Positions 1 to 10,151 of a DNA stretch of 64,000 nt are shown piece after piece. The notes under the pieces are model-generated. The model searched no databases, was not told where the DNA came from, and saw only the letters and a list, made by a program, of their open reading frames with translations. The position numbers and the translations under genes are program-made. Each line of letters starts with the position of its first letter. Within the stretch, counting starts at the first letter, position 1. The DNA lies in NCBI GenBank assembly GCA_029762595.1, contig JARVGJ010000006.1, forward strand, positions 47,897 through 111,896, in the 5' to 3' direction. Source of the DNA: Methanolobus sp. (GTDB lineage Archaea; Halobacteriota; Methanosarcinia; Methanosarcinales; Methanosarcinaceae).

Positions 1-393
1 CTTGCCTATCCTTCCGATAGGCACTTCCCTGATATGTGACAGTCCGAGCCTGTTTGCCAGGGCATCGTTTATTCCACCTTTTGCCTTATCGAAATTGGTG
101 TGCATTGAATAGAGTGATATGCCGTTATCAAGTGCTATCTTAAGACTGTCTGCCAGTTCCTTACTGATACAGCTCACAGCATGGAATATCAGGGTGTGAT
201 GTGTGATAAGCAGATCCGCACCGATCATCGCAGCTCTGTTAAGCACATAGTCTGTAGGGTCAAGAGCCACTGCTATCTTCTTGACATCATTTTTAAGGTC
301 CAGTGCAAGGCCTATTCTTCCAACATCGAAATCTTCGGCAAGTTCAGGAGGTGCTATCTCTTCAAGTACGGTAACGATCTCTTCTAATTGCAT
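1..393 (-). CDS. Nif3-like dinuclear metal center hexameric protein (C-terminus runs off the window edge)
   Basis: Manual minus-strand translation from ATG at 393: MQLEEIVTVLEEIAPPELAEDFDVGRIGLAL...LLITHHTLIFHAV...SLYSMHTNFDKAKGGINDALANRLGL; ITHH and HTNFD motifs typical of Nif3. Confidence 0.85.
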   Translation of the reverse strand, partial: MQLEEIVTVLEEIAPPELAEDFDVGRIGLALDLKNDVKKIAVALDPTDYVLNRAAMIGADLLITHHTLIFHAVSCISKELADSLKIALDNGISLYSMHTNFDKAKGGINDALANRLGLSHIREVPIGRIGK

Positions 394-595
394 AAAAATG
401 AATTATTTTGAACGGATTTGAACCTGTCGGGATATTTGTTTTTACTTGTTTGGCGCTATTTATGCCTGAATAATAGCTTATGTGAATGCCTTTTCATTTT
501 TTTATAGTTCAAAAATTAATCAATTATATTTATTTTAAACACAAAAAGCAAAAATTAAGTACTAATCAAATATTTCTGACCTAAAACTCAGGAAA

Positions 596-1957
596 ATGAT
601 GATGAGTATGTTTACAGATGTTCCTTTCTGGACATTTTTTATATCGGTGCTTGCAGGCTATCTTCTTGGTGTGGTCTCCGGACTTGTTCCAGGCATTCAT
701 ACCAACAACTTTGCGTTGATATTGCTTGCTTTATCGCCCGTCCTCTCTGATTACGGATTCCCCCTTGTCTGCATTGCCGCCATGATTCTGTCAAATGCTA
801 TCTCACATACTTTCCACGACATAATACCATCCATATTTCTTGGTGCGCCAAGTTCTGATATGGCCCTGGCGGTCCTTCCCGGCCATGCATTGCTGCTTGA
901 GGGGCGTGGGGCCGAAGCCATAAGGCTGTCGGCACTGGGCAGTGCCGGTTCCGTAGCCCTTGCCCTTTTCATTGCAGTACCTATGTCTTTGTTGTTCATG
1001 ATGGCATATCCATTCATCCAGAGCCACATTTCCTGGATATTGTTATTGATAGTGTTCATCATGATCATGACTGAAAGAGGGGAACATGTTCCCGGACAGG
1101 GCTCTCTTGCACACTGGAAAGGAAGGTTCTATGCATTGTTGATCTTCCTTTTATGTGGTTTTCTTGGAATGTTCGCGTTCAGTATGGAGCACCTGATGAG
1201 ACCCTTTATAGACTTTGGAGAACCCTCTATCCTTCTTCCACTCCTGAGCGGTCTTTTTGGCTCATCCCAGCTTATTATCAGTCTGATGTCCAGCTCGGCA
1301 ATACCGGTACAGCTAGCTTCCCGCATGGAACTTGACAGTAAAAGGATAATCAGGGGTATTATCATTGGTGGTACTTCGGGGTCTCTTGTTGCCTGGATAC
1401 CAGGTATCTCTTCCTCAGTAGCTACGGTCTTTGCCCGCCTGTTCATAAAAGAAGATTTCGATAAAGGAGGCAGCAAATATAACGGATATTACTATGAAGA
1501 TGACACCGTGATTGATTCTGCAAAGGAATTCATAGTCTCGGTTTCAGGGGTCAACACGTGCAACGCCATCTTTGCTTTGCTGGCCCTGGCGGTCATTGGC
1601 AGGACCCGCAGCGGGGCAATGGTGGCTATAGACGGGCTTCTTGGGGATGTATGGTTCGATCCATCGGTCATTTTACTTTTCCTGTGTGCAATGTCATTGA
1701 CAGCCATACTGTCGTATTATTCCACGGTCTTTCTGGGAGACAGTATACATCACAGGCTTTCACGGATCGACTATCCTCTCATGTGTTACACAGTCCTGGG
1801 TCTGCTTTTCATCATGTGCCTTTTATTTACAGGAACTTTCGGACTGTTGATCTTTGTTATTGCAACGCCCATGGGAATGATAGCATCATTTCTGAAAATA
1901 AGAAAATCCCATGCAATGGGTGTTATAATGTTGCCTGTGATCCTTTACTTTTTATGA
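596..1957 (+). CDS. TctA-family (DUF112) multi-pass membrane permease, archaeal type
   Basis: 453 aa hydrophobic ORF, LGVVSGLVPGIHTNNFALILLALSP and GSLVAWIPGISSS glycine/proline motifs typical of TctA. Confidence 0.75.
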   Translation: MMMSMFTDVPFWTFFISVLAGYLLGVVSGLVPGIHTNNFALILLALSPVLSDYGFPLVCIAAMILSNAISHTFHDIIPSIFLGAPSSDMALAVLPGHALLLEGRGAEAIRLSALGSAGSVALALFIAVPMSLLFMMAYPFIQSHISWILLLIVFIMIMTERGEHVPGQGSLAHWKGRFYALLIFLLCGFLGMFAFSMEHLMRPFIDFGEPSILLPLLSGLFGSSQLIISLMSSSAIPVQLASRMELDSKRIIRGIIIGGTSGSLVAWIPGISSSVATVFARLFIKEDFDKGGSKYNGYYYEDDTVIDSAKEFIVSVSGVNTCNAIFALLALAVIGRTRSGAMVAIDGLLGDVWFDPSVILLFLCAMSLTAILSYYSTVFLGDSIHHRLSRIDYPLMCYTVLGLLFIMCLLFTGTFGLLIFVIATPMGMIASFLKIRKSHAMGVIMLPVILYFL

Positions 1958-2010
1958 TATGATGACACAGGCAAGTCTGTTTTCATTCAGGAATGTCTTT
2001 AATTTCCGCA

Positions 2011-2376
2011 TCAATCCAGTATTTGTGTATCTTCATGTGAATATGCAGGTGTGCAGCAGCAAAGGACTACAAGATCGTATGTCCCCGTATTTTTTATATT
2101 GTGGGGGGTTTTGGGTGGAATGCATACAGAGTCACCTGTCTGTACAATGATATCCTCCTCTCCTAATGTGAGAAGGCCTGTGCCGGATATAACATGGTAT
2201 ATTTCCTCGGTAAGATCATGGATATGTAAAAGGGTGGAACCTCCTGCAGGCACTGTTGCCTCAGCAAGGCTCTGGGCAGTGTTACTGTGTACCAGTGGAT
2301 GGATGAGTTCCTTTATAGATGAGCCGTCCTTTGTTATGTAGGCCTCAACATTCCTTTTACAAGTCCTTATGGCCAT
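2011..2376 (-). CDS. cupin domain protein
   Basis: 121 aa; LLHIHDLTEEIYHVISGTGLLTLGEEDIIVQTGDSVCIPPKTPHNIKNTG cupin motifs. Confidence 0.85.
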   Translation of the reverse strand: MAIRTCKRNVEAYITKDGSSIKELIHPLVHSNTAQSLAEATVPAGGSTLLHIHDLTEEIYHVISGTGLLTLGEEDIIVQTGDSVCIPPKTPHNIKNTGTYDLVVLCCCTPAYSHEDTQILD

Positions 2377-2381
2377 GGGAA

Positions 2382-3158
2382 TCAGTTCTGCTCCTCTTTC
2401 TCAAAGCCTGCTATCATCTCAAGCATTCTTTCCTTTATCCCGGTGACAGAATCCACCCACTTACCACCAACATCTATAGGGGCAAGGCCATTGAGGTCAG
2501 CTTCAACAAGGTCTGGGTCGTATGGTACTTCCCCCAGTACCGGAATTCCCATCTCTTCCAGCTTTGGCTTTATATTTGCAGAATTACCTTTGTTTATCAC
2601 AGCAGCAAGATGCTTTATGTCGATACCTTCAGAAAGTTGCCTGATCCTCTGGGCAGTTTCGATTGAGCGCATTCCAGGCTCAACGACTATTATCATAAGA
2701 TCGATACCCCGGGTAGTACCCCTGCCCAGGTGCTCTATCCCTGCTTCCATATCCAGTATCACAGCACTGGTATCCTTCAAAACAGCATGTCTTAAAAAAG
2801 CTTTCAAAAAAGCAGAAGCCGGACACATGCAGCCACTTCCTCCTCTTTCGATGGTGCCCATGACCAGCATCTTCACGCCATCAGGTCCAACAACTCCAAA
2901 CCTGTCGACAATGTCATCAACCTTTGGATTGAATTTGAACATGCCTCCCTTTTCCCCTGCTCTCTCCTCAATAAGATCCTGGTAGTCAGTAAGGGGGTCT
3001 GGAGCCTTCTCTACTCCCAACGATGAAGCAAGGTTCATATCTGCATCTGCATCAATAGCAAGTACATCATATCCATCCCTTGCCAGCATTCTTGCAAGGG
3101 TACCGCAAAGTGTTGTCTTGCCTACTCCGCCTTTTCCTGTGACTGCGATTTTGACCAT
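2382..3158 (-). CDS. CooC/MinD-like P-loop ATPase (nickel-insertion/CODH-accessory type)
   Basis: MVKIAVTGKGGVGKTTLCGTLARML deviant Walker A; CMCPAS CxC motif; DADADMNLA. Confidence 0.85.
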   Translation of the reverse strand: MVKIAVTGKGGVGKTTLCGTLARMLARDGYDVLAIDADADMNLASSLGVEKAPDPLTDYQDLIEERAGEKGGMFKFNPKVDDIVDRFGVVGPDGVKMLVMGTIERGGSGCMCPASAFLKAFLRHAVLKDTSAVILDMEAGIEHLGRGTTRGIDLMIIVVEPGMRSIETAQRIRQLSEGIDIKHLAAVINKGNSANIKPKLEEMGIPVLGEVPYDPDLVEADLNGLAPIDVGGKWVDSVTGIKERMLEMIAGFEKEEQN

Positions 3159-3422
3159 GTTCTGAACTGATAATTTATGGGAATTATATCTTCCGGTCGT
3201 AATGAACTTTGTCAGGCCCTTATTCTAAGGTGGTTTATCCGGTCTTTTTAGCATATATGGACAGCATGTAGAAATTGCTGAAATCTATTACGTGCCTGAA
3301 GTCTTTGTATAGAATTAAATATAGTATCGACATATTTAGTGTCTGGTGACTGTATATGTTTGACTTTTCCTCCGGGAAATGGTTATTCATGCCAGCCACA
3401 CAAATAAAAGGAAAAGATCAGG

Positions 3423-3977
3423 ATGAAAGTTGTAGGTTTTGTAGGAAGTCCGAGAAAGCAGGGAAACACTGATGTGCTTGTCCAGCAGGTCCTGAACGGT
3501 GCAGCACTATCCGGTGTTGAAGTGGAAAAATTCAATCTGAATGAAATGAATATCATGGGCTGCCAGGGATGTAATTACTGCAGGGCAGTTGAAGGTTGCA
3601 AACTCAAAGATGATATGACCAAGGCTTATGAAGCTCTAAGGAGTGCAGATGGTTTTGTGTTTGGTTCCCCTATTTACTTCTTCCAGTTCACCGGCCAGAT
3701 GAGACTATTCATTGATCGCTGGTTTGCACTTCTCAATCCTGATTTCACTCCGCGCATTAAAGAGGGTAAAAAAGCTGTTATAGTAGGTGCACAAGGTGCC
3801 CCGGAGCCGGAAGCTTTTAAATCGGTCTATGAAGAGTTTTCCAGAATATTACAGATGTTCGGGATGGATGTAAAAGACACCTTAATTGATGTAGGGCATC
3901 ATGCGCCGGGTGAAGTGAGGGAAAATACAGTTCTTATGGAGCGGGCACAAAGTTCCGGTTCCCGCATCTTTGAATGA
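3423..3977 (+). CDS. flavodoxin-fold iron-sulfur flavoprotein / NADPH-dependent FMN reductase family
   Basis: VGFVGSPRKQGNTDVLVQ FMN-binding motif and compact CQGCNYCRAVEGC cysteine motif. Confidence 0.85.
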   Translation: MKVVGFVGSPRKQGNTDVLVQQVLNGAALSGVEVEKFNLNEMNIMGCQGCNYCRAVEGCKLKDDMTKAYEALRSADGFVFGSPIYFFQFTGQMRLFIDRWFALLNPDFTPRIKEGKKAVIVGAQGAPEPEAFKSVYEEFSRILQMFGMDVKDTLIDVGHHAPGEVRENTVLMERAQSSGSRIFE

Positions 3978-3992
3978 TAAGCTGTTAGGTAC

Positions 3993-4008
3993 ATGTGTAT
4001 AAACACAT
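3993..4008 (+). terminator. short hairpin followed by T-rich tract after the flavoprotein gene
   Basis: ATGTGT-ATAA-ACACAT then CTCCTTTATTTTTTG. Confidence 0.3.
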
Positions 4009-4223
4009 CTCCTTTATTTTTTGTATTTTTTACTTTCCGTGTACTTTGCATGTATCTCTATTGTGATCTTTTTAATTATTTAAAAGTTCAGGAGCCACTT
4101 AACAGTATTTACGTATCTTATTATATCGGGGGCAATCCCATATAAAGGATTAAATATTCAGGAAAATAGTTTCTTATTTTAATATATCCCATTATCGATA
4201 TAACCTTACATGGAGGTGTAAGA

Positions 4224-4505
4224 ATGGAGCCCAATGAGATACTTGCCCTTGTTGCAATGGCAGGTGCATTGTGGTATATGGTGCAAGGCTACTGGACCAA
4301 TCGGATAAACGATCCGGACACAAAGTTTGATCCTGCATATCTCACTCAGACTCTAATTGCCATGCTTGTTTCTGGGTTTGCTTTCCATGAAGTGAGTGTT
4401 GAAAAAGTAGATCTTTTCTCTGTCATCGCTGCCCTTTTAATGGGGATGGGCGGAAATTCGGTTGTCAGCAAGGCGAAAAGGGTTACTTTCAGGGATAAAA
4501 TGTAA
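4224..4505 (+). CDS. hypothetical small membrane protein
   Basis: 93 aa, RBS GGAGGTG upstream of ATG, two hydrophobic segments. Confidence 0.7.
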   Translation: MEPNEILALVAMAGALWYMVQGYWTNRINDPDTKFDPAYLTQTLIAMLVSGFAFHEVSVEKVDLFSVIAALLMGMGGNSVVSKAKRVTFRDKM

Positions 4506-4640
4506 ATAAGTATAGGCATGAATACTTTTTATATAAACCAAATGATGCGAAGGCACTGAATGGAACTGCATTGATGAATATATGTTCGCTTAATAAAAAG
4601 GCGCTATTTACGACCTTTTCATTGTAAAAGAGCATTGTTA

Positions 4641-4868
4641 TCAGCTTATGTTCGTATCCTGCATGTCTTTTGATATATCCGTGATGCTGCTGATGAATGG
4701 ACATTCTTTAAGCACACCATCATCATCTTCCTGGATTATTGGGACGGGATTCATCATTTCGGGATGTCCGCAATAATAAGCTGTACCTACCCTGTTTCTT
4801 CCTGTTATTCCTGCACATTTCGAGTAAAGTGGAATGTGTTTTTTATAGATGCATGTTAAACAATTCAT
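4641..4868 (-). CDS. hypothetical cysteine-rich small protein
   Basis: 75 aa MNCLTCIYKKHIPLYSKCAG...YYCGHPEMM...KECPF; regularly spaced cysteines. Confidence 0.6.
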   Translation of the reverse strand: MNCLTCIYKKHIPLYSKCAGITGRNRVGTAYYCGHPEMMNPVPIIQEDDDGVLKECPFISSITDISKDMQDTNIS

Positions 4869-5223
4869 TTGTATCCTCCATATTCTATTTTCTCAACTGG
4901 GGATATATAAATAGTATTGTAATATATATGTTTTATATTATATTTTTATTATTTAGTCAACGTTTCTATTTATATGCGCAAGTATCTTTTATATATTGGG
5001 TCGAATACCTAATTTCATATATATCGTGACAATAATCCTACGATAAAGTCTTAAGATAATAGGCAACCACTATACAAGCAAGATCTCATTACCTGTCATA
5101 TCAATCAATTTTATCTGTTTAAGACAAGAGGCTTCCAGTATGTTTTCATTTTGTTGATCCTTTGTTCTGCTGAAGCAACAATAAGAAATCAAATGTATGC
5201 ATTGGGGTATGTGGAGTAATATA

Positions 5224-5664
5224 ATGAATAAGGATCTTTCTTATGGTTTGTTCATCATTGTTGCTATTGTTGTGATAGGTTTGGCAGGGAACATGTGGTC
5301 ATGCGGGCCCGTACAGGTAGAAGGTCTGCTTCTTGTTGATGGTGTGTCTTCAATTGGTTCTTCTGATGTGAATGCTCCCGGTGACATTTACAGATATGAG
5401 TTCACACTTTACAATAGTGGCAGGGATGACATTTTCATAACCACAGTTGAGCCTGTTCTTATCCAAAGTCCCTATATTGTCAGTTCGCAGGACTCTGTCA
5501 AAGAAGAGATCAACAGTCTTGTAGCTGCAGGCTCTTATGTCACTGTTAAAGGAAACATAGAACTTGATACAGCTGATCTGTCAAAGGAAGAGGTAAGTGG
5601 TCTTGAACCTATACTTTATGTTAATGTCTCATCCACACAATCAATACCATTTTTCAGGCATTGA
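5224..5664 (+). CDS. hypothetical single-TM exported protein
   Basis: N-terminal TM segment then beta-rich domain; the longer ORF starts at 5197. Confidence 0.6.
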   Translation: MNKDLSYGLFIIVAIVVIGLAGNMWSCGPVQVEGLLLVDGVSSIGSSDVNAPGDIYRYEFTLYNSGRDDIFITTVEPVLIQSPYIVSSQDSVKEEINSLVAAGSYVTVKGNIELDTADLSKEEVSGLEPILYVNVSSTQSIPFFRH

Positions 5665-5744
5665 TTTTTTGATAGAAGCAGATGATACCGTTACCAAGTA
5701 TAATATTAAATGTCATAAGGCTATAATAGGCAGCAGGTGTTAAA

Positions 5745-6200
5745 ATGAAGCTTGAACCTAAAGATAAGGACAAGATCGTATCAATTGTAGCGTCACGCTA
5801 TTTTTCAGATCAGGGGTGGAGATGTATCGATCTTAATAATGAGTTTTCCAGGATACTCAGGGCATACGATGAACTAAGGGACCAGTATGATGCTTACCCT
5901 TACATGAGCAGGGATTGGTATGTGAGCAATTCGGCAACCAAAAGTGTGCATATGTGTGAGAACTGGACTGAACTGAGCGAACTTGTTGAGTTTCTCAATG
6001 CCTATGGACAGCACTTTGATTTTCTTGTAAAGGATACAAAGAAATCATTATGTATAGCAAGCACTGACGGCTACCTCACATCAGAACAGAAAACAGCTAT
6101 ATCTGCTGCCCGCCGGTCCCGGTACAATGTTTTTGTTTTCAGGGTGGATGTGCCGGATAACATCGATTTTGAGCTTATGAATATAGGCGGCGGGATTTAA
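5745..6200 (+). CDS. hypothetical protein, possible degenerate restriction-endonuclease-like fold
   Basis: 151 aa; C-terminal FDFLVKDTKKSLCIASTDGYLTSEQKTAISAARRSRYNVFVFRVDV resembles nuclease-fold pattern. Confidence 0.6.
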   Translation: MKLEPKDKDKIVSIVASRYFSDQGWRCIDLNNEFSRILRAYDELRDQYDAYPYMSRDWYVSNSATKSVHMCENWTELSELVEFLNAYGQHFDFLVKDTKKSLCIASTDGYLTSEQKTAISAARRSRYNVFVFRVDVPDNIDFELMNIGGGI

Positions 6201-6400
6201 TACTGACGCTGTCTATCGAAACATTCATATTGTGTGTATTCCATTTCAGCCTACTTTTATATAGTATATATCTGTATTATACCCGAAGTGCTTATGACCA
6301 TGTAGCTGGTCTTTCTCTAATGACCACTACTTAATTAATATTTATAAAAAAACAGAGTAAAAATTACGTTTAAACAAATTATATTGAGAGGAGTTTTAAT

Positions 6401-8422
6401 ATGGAAGCTTTAATTTATCTTGCCCCTCTTGCCGGTCTTATTAGTTTGATATTTGCCGGCTTCTTTGCACGCAGTGTTCTTAAAGAGGATGCAGGTTCTG
6501 CAAAGATGCAGGAAATAGCAGGTGCCATCCAGGAGGGTGCGATGGCATATTTGAATCGCCAGTATAAAACAATCGCTGTAGTAGCTGTGATCCTTGCTGC
6601 TCTGATCTTTGTCCTTCTTGCAGATGGTGGGAAGATAGCGTTCGGATTCCTTGTTGGTGCAATCAGTTCCGCAGCAGCAGGATACATTGGTATGAACGTG
6701 TCAGTCCGGGCAAACGTCAGAACTGCCAGTGCAGCATCAAAAGGCTTGCAAAAAGCAATGTCAGTTGCTTTCCGTGGTGGTGCTGTAACAGGTCTTGCTG
6801 TGGTTGGTCTTGCCCTGCTTGGTACAAGTGGTTTCTACATAGTTTACGGTGATGTGGACCTTGTAATAGGATTTGCTTTCGGTGCCAGTCTTATAAGTCT
6901 TTTTGCAAGGGTTGGCGGTGGTATTTTCACCAAGGCTGCAGATGTGGGAGCAGATCTTGTAGGTAAGATCGAAGCCGGGATTCCGGAGGATGACCCACGC
7001 AATGCAGGTGTGATTGCCGACAACGTGGGTGACAATGTGGGTGACTGTGCCGGTATGGGTGCTGATCTGTTTGAAACATATGTAGTAACCGTTCTTGCGT
7101 CTATGCTTCTTGGTTCACTTATCCTTGATACGTACGCCAATGCAATTCTTTATCCGCTCATCCTTGGTTCAGTAGCGATTTTCGCTTCTATCATTTCCGT
7201 ATTCTTTGTGAAGGTCGGTAGTGATGGAAAGATAATGAAGGCTTTGTATAAGGGTGTAGCAGTGTCTGCAATCCTTTGTCTTATCGCTTTCTACTTCGTT
7301 ACAACTTCCCTTATGGGGGACATCAGATTCTACTATGCAGCTTTAGTAGGTGTTGCCATCATGGTTCTGATGGTGGTTTTCACGGAATATTACACTTCCA
7401 CATCTTTCCGTCCGGTGAAGACAATAGCAGCAGCATCTGAAACAGGTGCAGGTACCAACGTTATTTCAGGTCTTGCAATCGGTTTTGAGAGTACCGCACT
7501 TCCTGTAATCGTTATTATTGCAGGTATTCTGTCATCCTACTTCATTGTAGGTGGTGCGGCAGCCCCTGCGATTGGTCTTTATGGTATTGCAATTGCAGCA
7601 GCTGCAATGCTCTCGACTACCGGAATGATCGTAGCACTTGATTCATACGGTCCTATAACTGATAATGCAGGTGGCATTGCAGAAATGGCAGGAATGCCAT
7701 CCGAAGTACGTAAGATCACCGATGCACTGGATGCTGTAGGTAATACTACAAAGGCTGTTACAAAGGGATATGCAATAGGTTCTGCAGCTCTTGGTGCACT
7801 GGCCCTGTTCGCAGATTACAGGCACAAGGTAAGTCCGGAGGGAACTACGCTTAACCTTAGCCTTGATGATCCTGTGGTCCTTGTGGGACTGTTTATCGGA
7901 GGACTTCTTCCTTTTGTATTCAGTGCTGTGACAATGAGGGCTGTAGGTAAGGCGGCTTTTGAGATAGTCAATGAGGTTCGCCGTCAGTTCCGTGAGATTC
8001 CCGGTATCATGGAGGGGACCACAAAGCCTGAATATGGGAAATGTGTTGACATCGTAACTGCAGCAGCAATTCGTGAAATGGCCATACCTGGTGCCCTTGC
8101 TATCTTCGTACCTCTCCTTGTAGGACTGGTGCTTGGACCTGAAGCTCTTGGTGGTCTGCTTATCGGTATCATTATCTGTGGTCTCTTGCTTGCGCTCACA
8201 ATGGACAACGGTGGCGGTGCATGGGACAATGCAAAGAAGCTCATAGAAGATGGTAAATATGGTGGAAAAGGCTCCGAGGCCCACAAGGCAGCTATCGTCG
8301 GTGACACTGTAGGTGACCCTTTCAAGGACACATCAGGACCTGCTCTGAATGCCCTGATAAAAGTTGTGAACATGGTTGCTATCCTGTTCTCTTCACTATT
8401 TATCGGTGCAGGTATCTTCTAA
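6401..8422 (+). CDS. hppA: membrane-bound ion-translocating pyrophosphatase
   Basis: 673 aa; [56 protein letters not shown] and [20 protein letters not shown] signatures. Confidence 0.98.
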   Translation: MEALIYLAPLAGLISLIFAGFFARSVLKEDAGSAKMQEIAGAIQEGAMAYLNRQYKTIAVVAVILAALIFVLLADGGKIAFGFLVGAISSAAAGYIGMNVSVRANVRTASAASKGLQKAMSVAFRGGAVTGLAVVGLALLGTSGFYIVYGDVDLVIGFAFGASLISLFARVGGGIFTKAADVGADLVGKIEAGIPEDDPRNAGVIADNVGDNVGDCAGMGADLFETYVVTVLASMLLGSLILDTYANAILYPLILGSVAIFASIISVFFVKVGSDGKIMKALYKGVAVSAILCLIAFYFVTTSLMGDIRFYYAALVGVAIMVLMVVFTEYYTSTSFRPVKTIAAASETGAGTNVISGLAIGFESTALPVIVIIAGILSSYFIVGGAAAPAIGLYGIAIAAAAMLSTTGMIVALDSYGPITDNAGGIAEMAGMPSEVRKITDALDAVGNTTKAVTKGYAIGSAALGALALFADYRHKVSPEGTTLNLSLDDPVVLVGLFIGGLLPFVFSAVTMRAVGKAAFEIVNEVRRQFREIPGIMEGTTKPEYGKCVDIVTAAAIREMAIPGALAIFVPLLVGLVLGPEALGGLLIGIIICGLLLALTMDNGGGAWDNAKKLIEDGKYGGKGSEAHKAAIVGDTVGDPFKDTSGPALNALIKVVNMVAILFSSLFIGAGIF

Positions 8423-8438
8423 AAAAAGGTAAAATTCT

Positions 8439-8458
8439 TTTCCGGCAAAAGCCGGAAA
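8439..8458 (+). terminator. hairpin downstream of hppA
   Basis: TTTCCGGC-AAAA-GCCGGAAA perfect 8-bp stem followed by a T-rich tract. Confidence 0.65.
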
Positions 8459-8618
8459 TCTTTCTATTTTTTACTTCTATTTCCGGACTTTATTGTGGTG
8501 CAGGGCCATGATTTACCAGCTTATTCTGGTTTTAAAACTAAAAATATACATTTTATATGTTGTCATAGTTCCGGCTTAAAAAAATAAACAGTATCTTTGG
8601 TATTGTTGTGTGAAAATC

Positions 8619-8798
8619 TTATTTCTTTCCAAGGAAATAGTAAGCTATAGCCCCAAGAACACCAAAAATGATTGCAATAATTATCCAGAGAGCTTTCTTT
8701 ATTGGTTCAAGTCCTTTGTTCCGAACCATCACATCATATATAACCCAGACAACAGATACCAGGGTTATCAATCCCCATATGTTGTATGCCATAGACAT
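8619..8798 (-). CDS. small membrane protein, PLDc_N-like
   Basis: Not in the ORF track (59 aa). Manual translation MSMAYNIWGLITLVSVVWVIYDVMVRNKGLEPIKKALWIIIAIIFGVLGAIAYYFLGKK*, GGTG upstream of the start. Confidence 0.8.
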   Translation of the reverse strand: MSMAYNIWGLITLVSVVWVIYDVMVRNKGLEPIKKALWIIIAIIFGVLGAIAYYFLGKK

Positions 8799-8924
8799 AA
8801 TTTACACCTCAAAAAAGATAGCTTGCAGCACCTATATATGTTTATCTGAATTTTTCACCATTAATAGCATTGTCTTTTCCCAGGCTATATAACTTGACTA
8901 ATATTATCTAATGATTCAACTTTT

Positions 8925-9080
8925 AAAAAAGCCCTGAATTTAAAACAGAACATAAGGATAAATTCTCCCGGATCTAAGAACAAAACATATTTCGCACGGG
9001 TGGTTTGGTTTATATATTTGGGGAGTGGGGTTTAAGTGTGGGAGTGGGTTTTGTGTATGAAATGAGCCACCCGTGCAAAA
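8925..9080 (-). ncRNA. candidate structured small RNA A (C-rich loop)
   Basis: Intergenic. Minus-strand TATAAATA at 9111-9104, 10-bp perfect stem GCACGGGTGG/CCACCCGTGC (9076-9067 / 9003-8994) around a loop with CCCACTCCC...CCCCACTCCCC, GGGAG downstream, 7-bp hairpin GAATTTA/TAAATTC, poly-T6. Confidence 0.5.
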
Positions 9081-9239
9081 ACAAACCCTAAATGTAATCA
9101 TGGTATTTATACTTTCCTATTTTGGATTGCGCATTGACATATATATCTTATTCTTCACTAATTCATATTCATATAATGCCATTGTGGGATGCAAATAAAT
9201 ATGAGTGATACATAGAATGGCAATATCGTCGGAGTTATT

Positions 9240-10151
9240 TTGATGGTTGAAGAGATTGGAACAGTTATTCGTAAAGGTTTTGGAACCTGGACAAGGAATC
9301 TTAACATATGTTTACCTTTTATACTTGAGGTTGTAACAGCTATGTTGTTCTTTGTACTTGCGATGTTGATATTCACTGCTTTATTCATTGTTCCAATCGT
9401 TTCGCAACAAAACATAGATCCTGCAAATATTACTCCTGATCAAATGCTTGGCATATTCATTTCCGTTTTTTCGGAAAGCATGTGGCTTATCATTATTGTA
9501 GGGCTCATCCTCCTTCTACTTTACATGTTGTTCCAGTCCTTCTTTGCAGCAGGAGCTATAAGAATGGCAAGTGAAGCTTCAGAAAAAGGAAACACTGGCC
9601 TTGGTGATATGTTCCGGGGCGGAAAGGAGAATTTCATTAATCTTTTCCTTACAAACATACTCGTTTTATTGCTTGCAGTTGCAGGCCTGGTGTTCCTGGT
9701 CCCTGGCATAATTTCGATAGGTGATCTGGATCTTTTCCTTTCAAATCCGCAGAGTTCGGTTGCAGGTGCATCTTTGCTAATTGCAGGCCTGCTTTTATGG
9801 GTGTTATATATCTTTGCTCTGAGCATCATCTTTCTGCTTGTGGACTATGCTCTTGTGATCGATAGGCTGGATCCGATCACAGCAATAGAAAAGGGTATTA
9901 ATGTTTTCAGACAGAATATGTTCCCTGTCTTTATTATGTGGGTTCTGGTAATAGGTATTAGTTTTATGCTTAGGCTTTTAGGGGAAGCAACATCCTATCT
10001 GGATATGATTGCTCAGCTCTGGTCTTTTGCGGAATTCATTCTCAATATAATTGTTATACAGCCTCTGATAACCGTGTGGCTGACGCGTTTCTACCTTAAC
10101 AGGGAAGACCGGAAGCTCTACTCCTTTGATGATTATATGCTGGATTACTGA
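9240..10151 (+). CDS. multi-pass membrane protein (DUF7847 / GDPD-membrane-domain-like)
   Basis: 303 aa, about 6 TM segments; MVEEIGTVIRKGFGTWTRNLNICLPFIL typical start; the ATG at 9240 is followed by a second ATG at 9243. Confidence 0.7.
   Translation: MMVEEIGTVIRKGFGTWTRNLNICLPFILEVVTAMLFFVLAMLIFTALFIVPIVSQQNIDPANITPDQMLGIFISVFSESMWLIIIVGLILLLLYMLFQSFFAAGAIRMASEASEKGNTGLGDMFRGGKENFINLFLTNILVLLLAVAGLVFLVPGIISIGDLDLFLSNPQSSVAGASLLIAGLLLWVLYIFALSIIFLLVDYALVIDRLDPITAIEKGINVFRQNMFPVFIMWVLVIGISFMLRLLGEATSYLDMIAQLWSFAEFILNIIVIQPLITVWLTRFYLNREDRKLYSFDDYMLDY

Noticed and set aside
596-1957. TctA-like permease without TctB/TctC as a novel system
   Set aside because: Stand-alone archaeal members of this family are common, so absence of partners is not notable by itself
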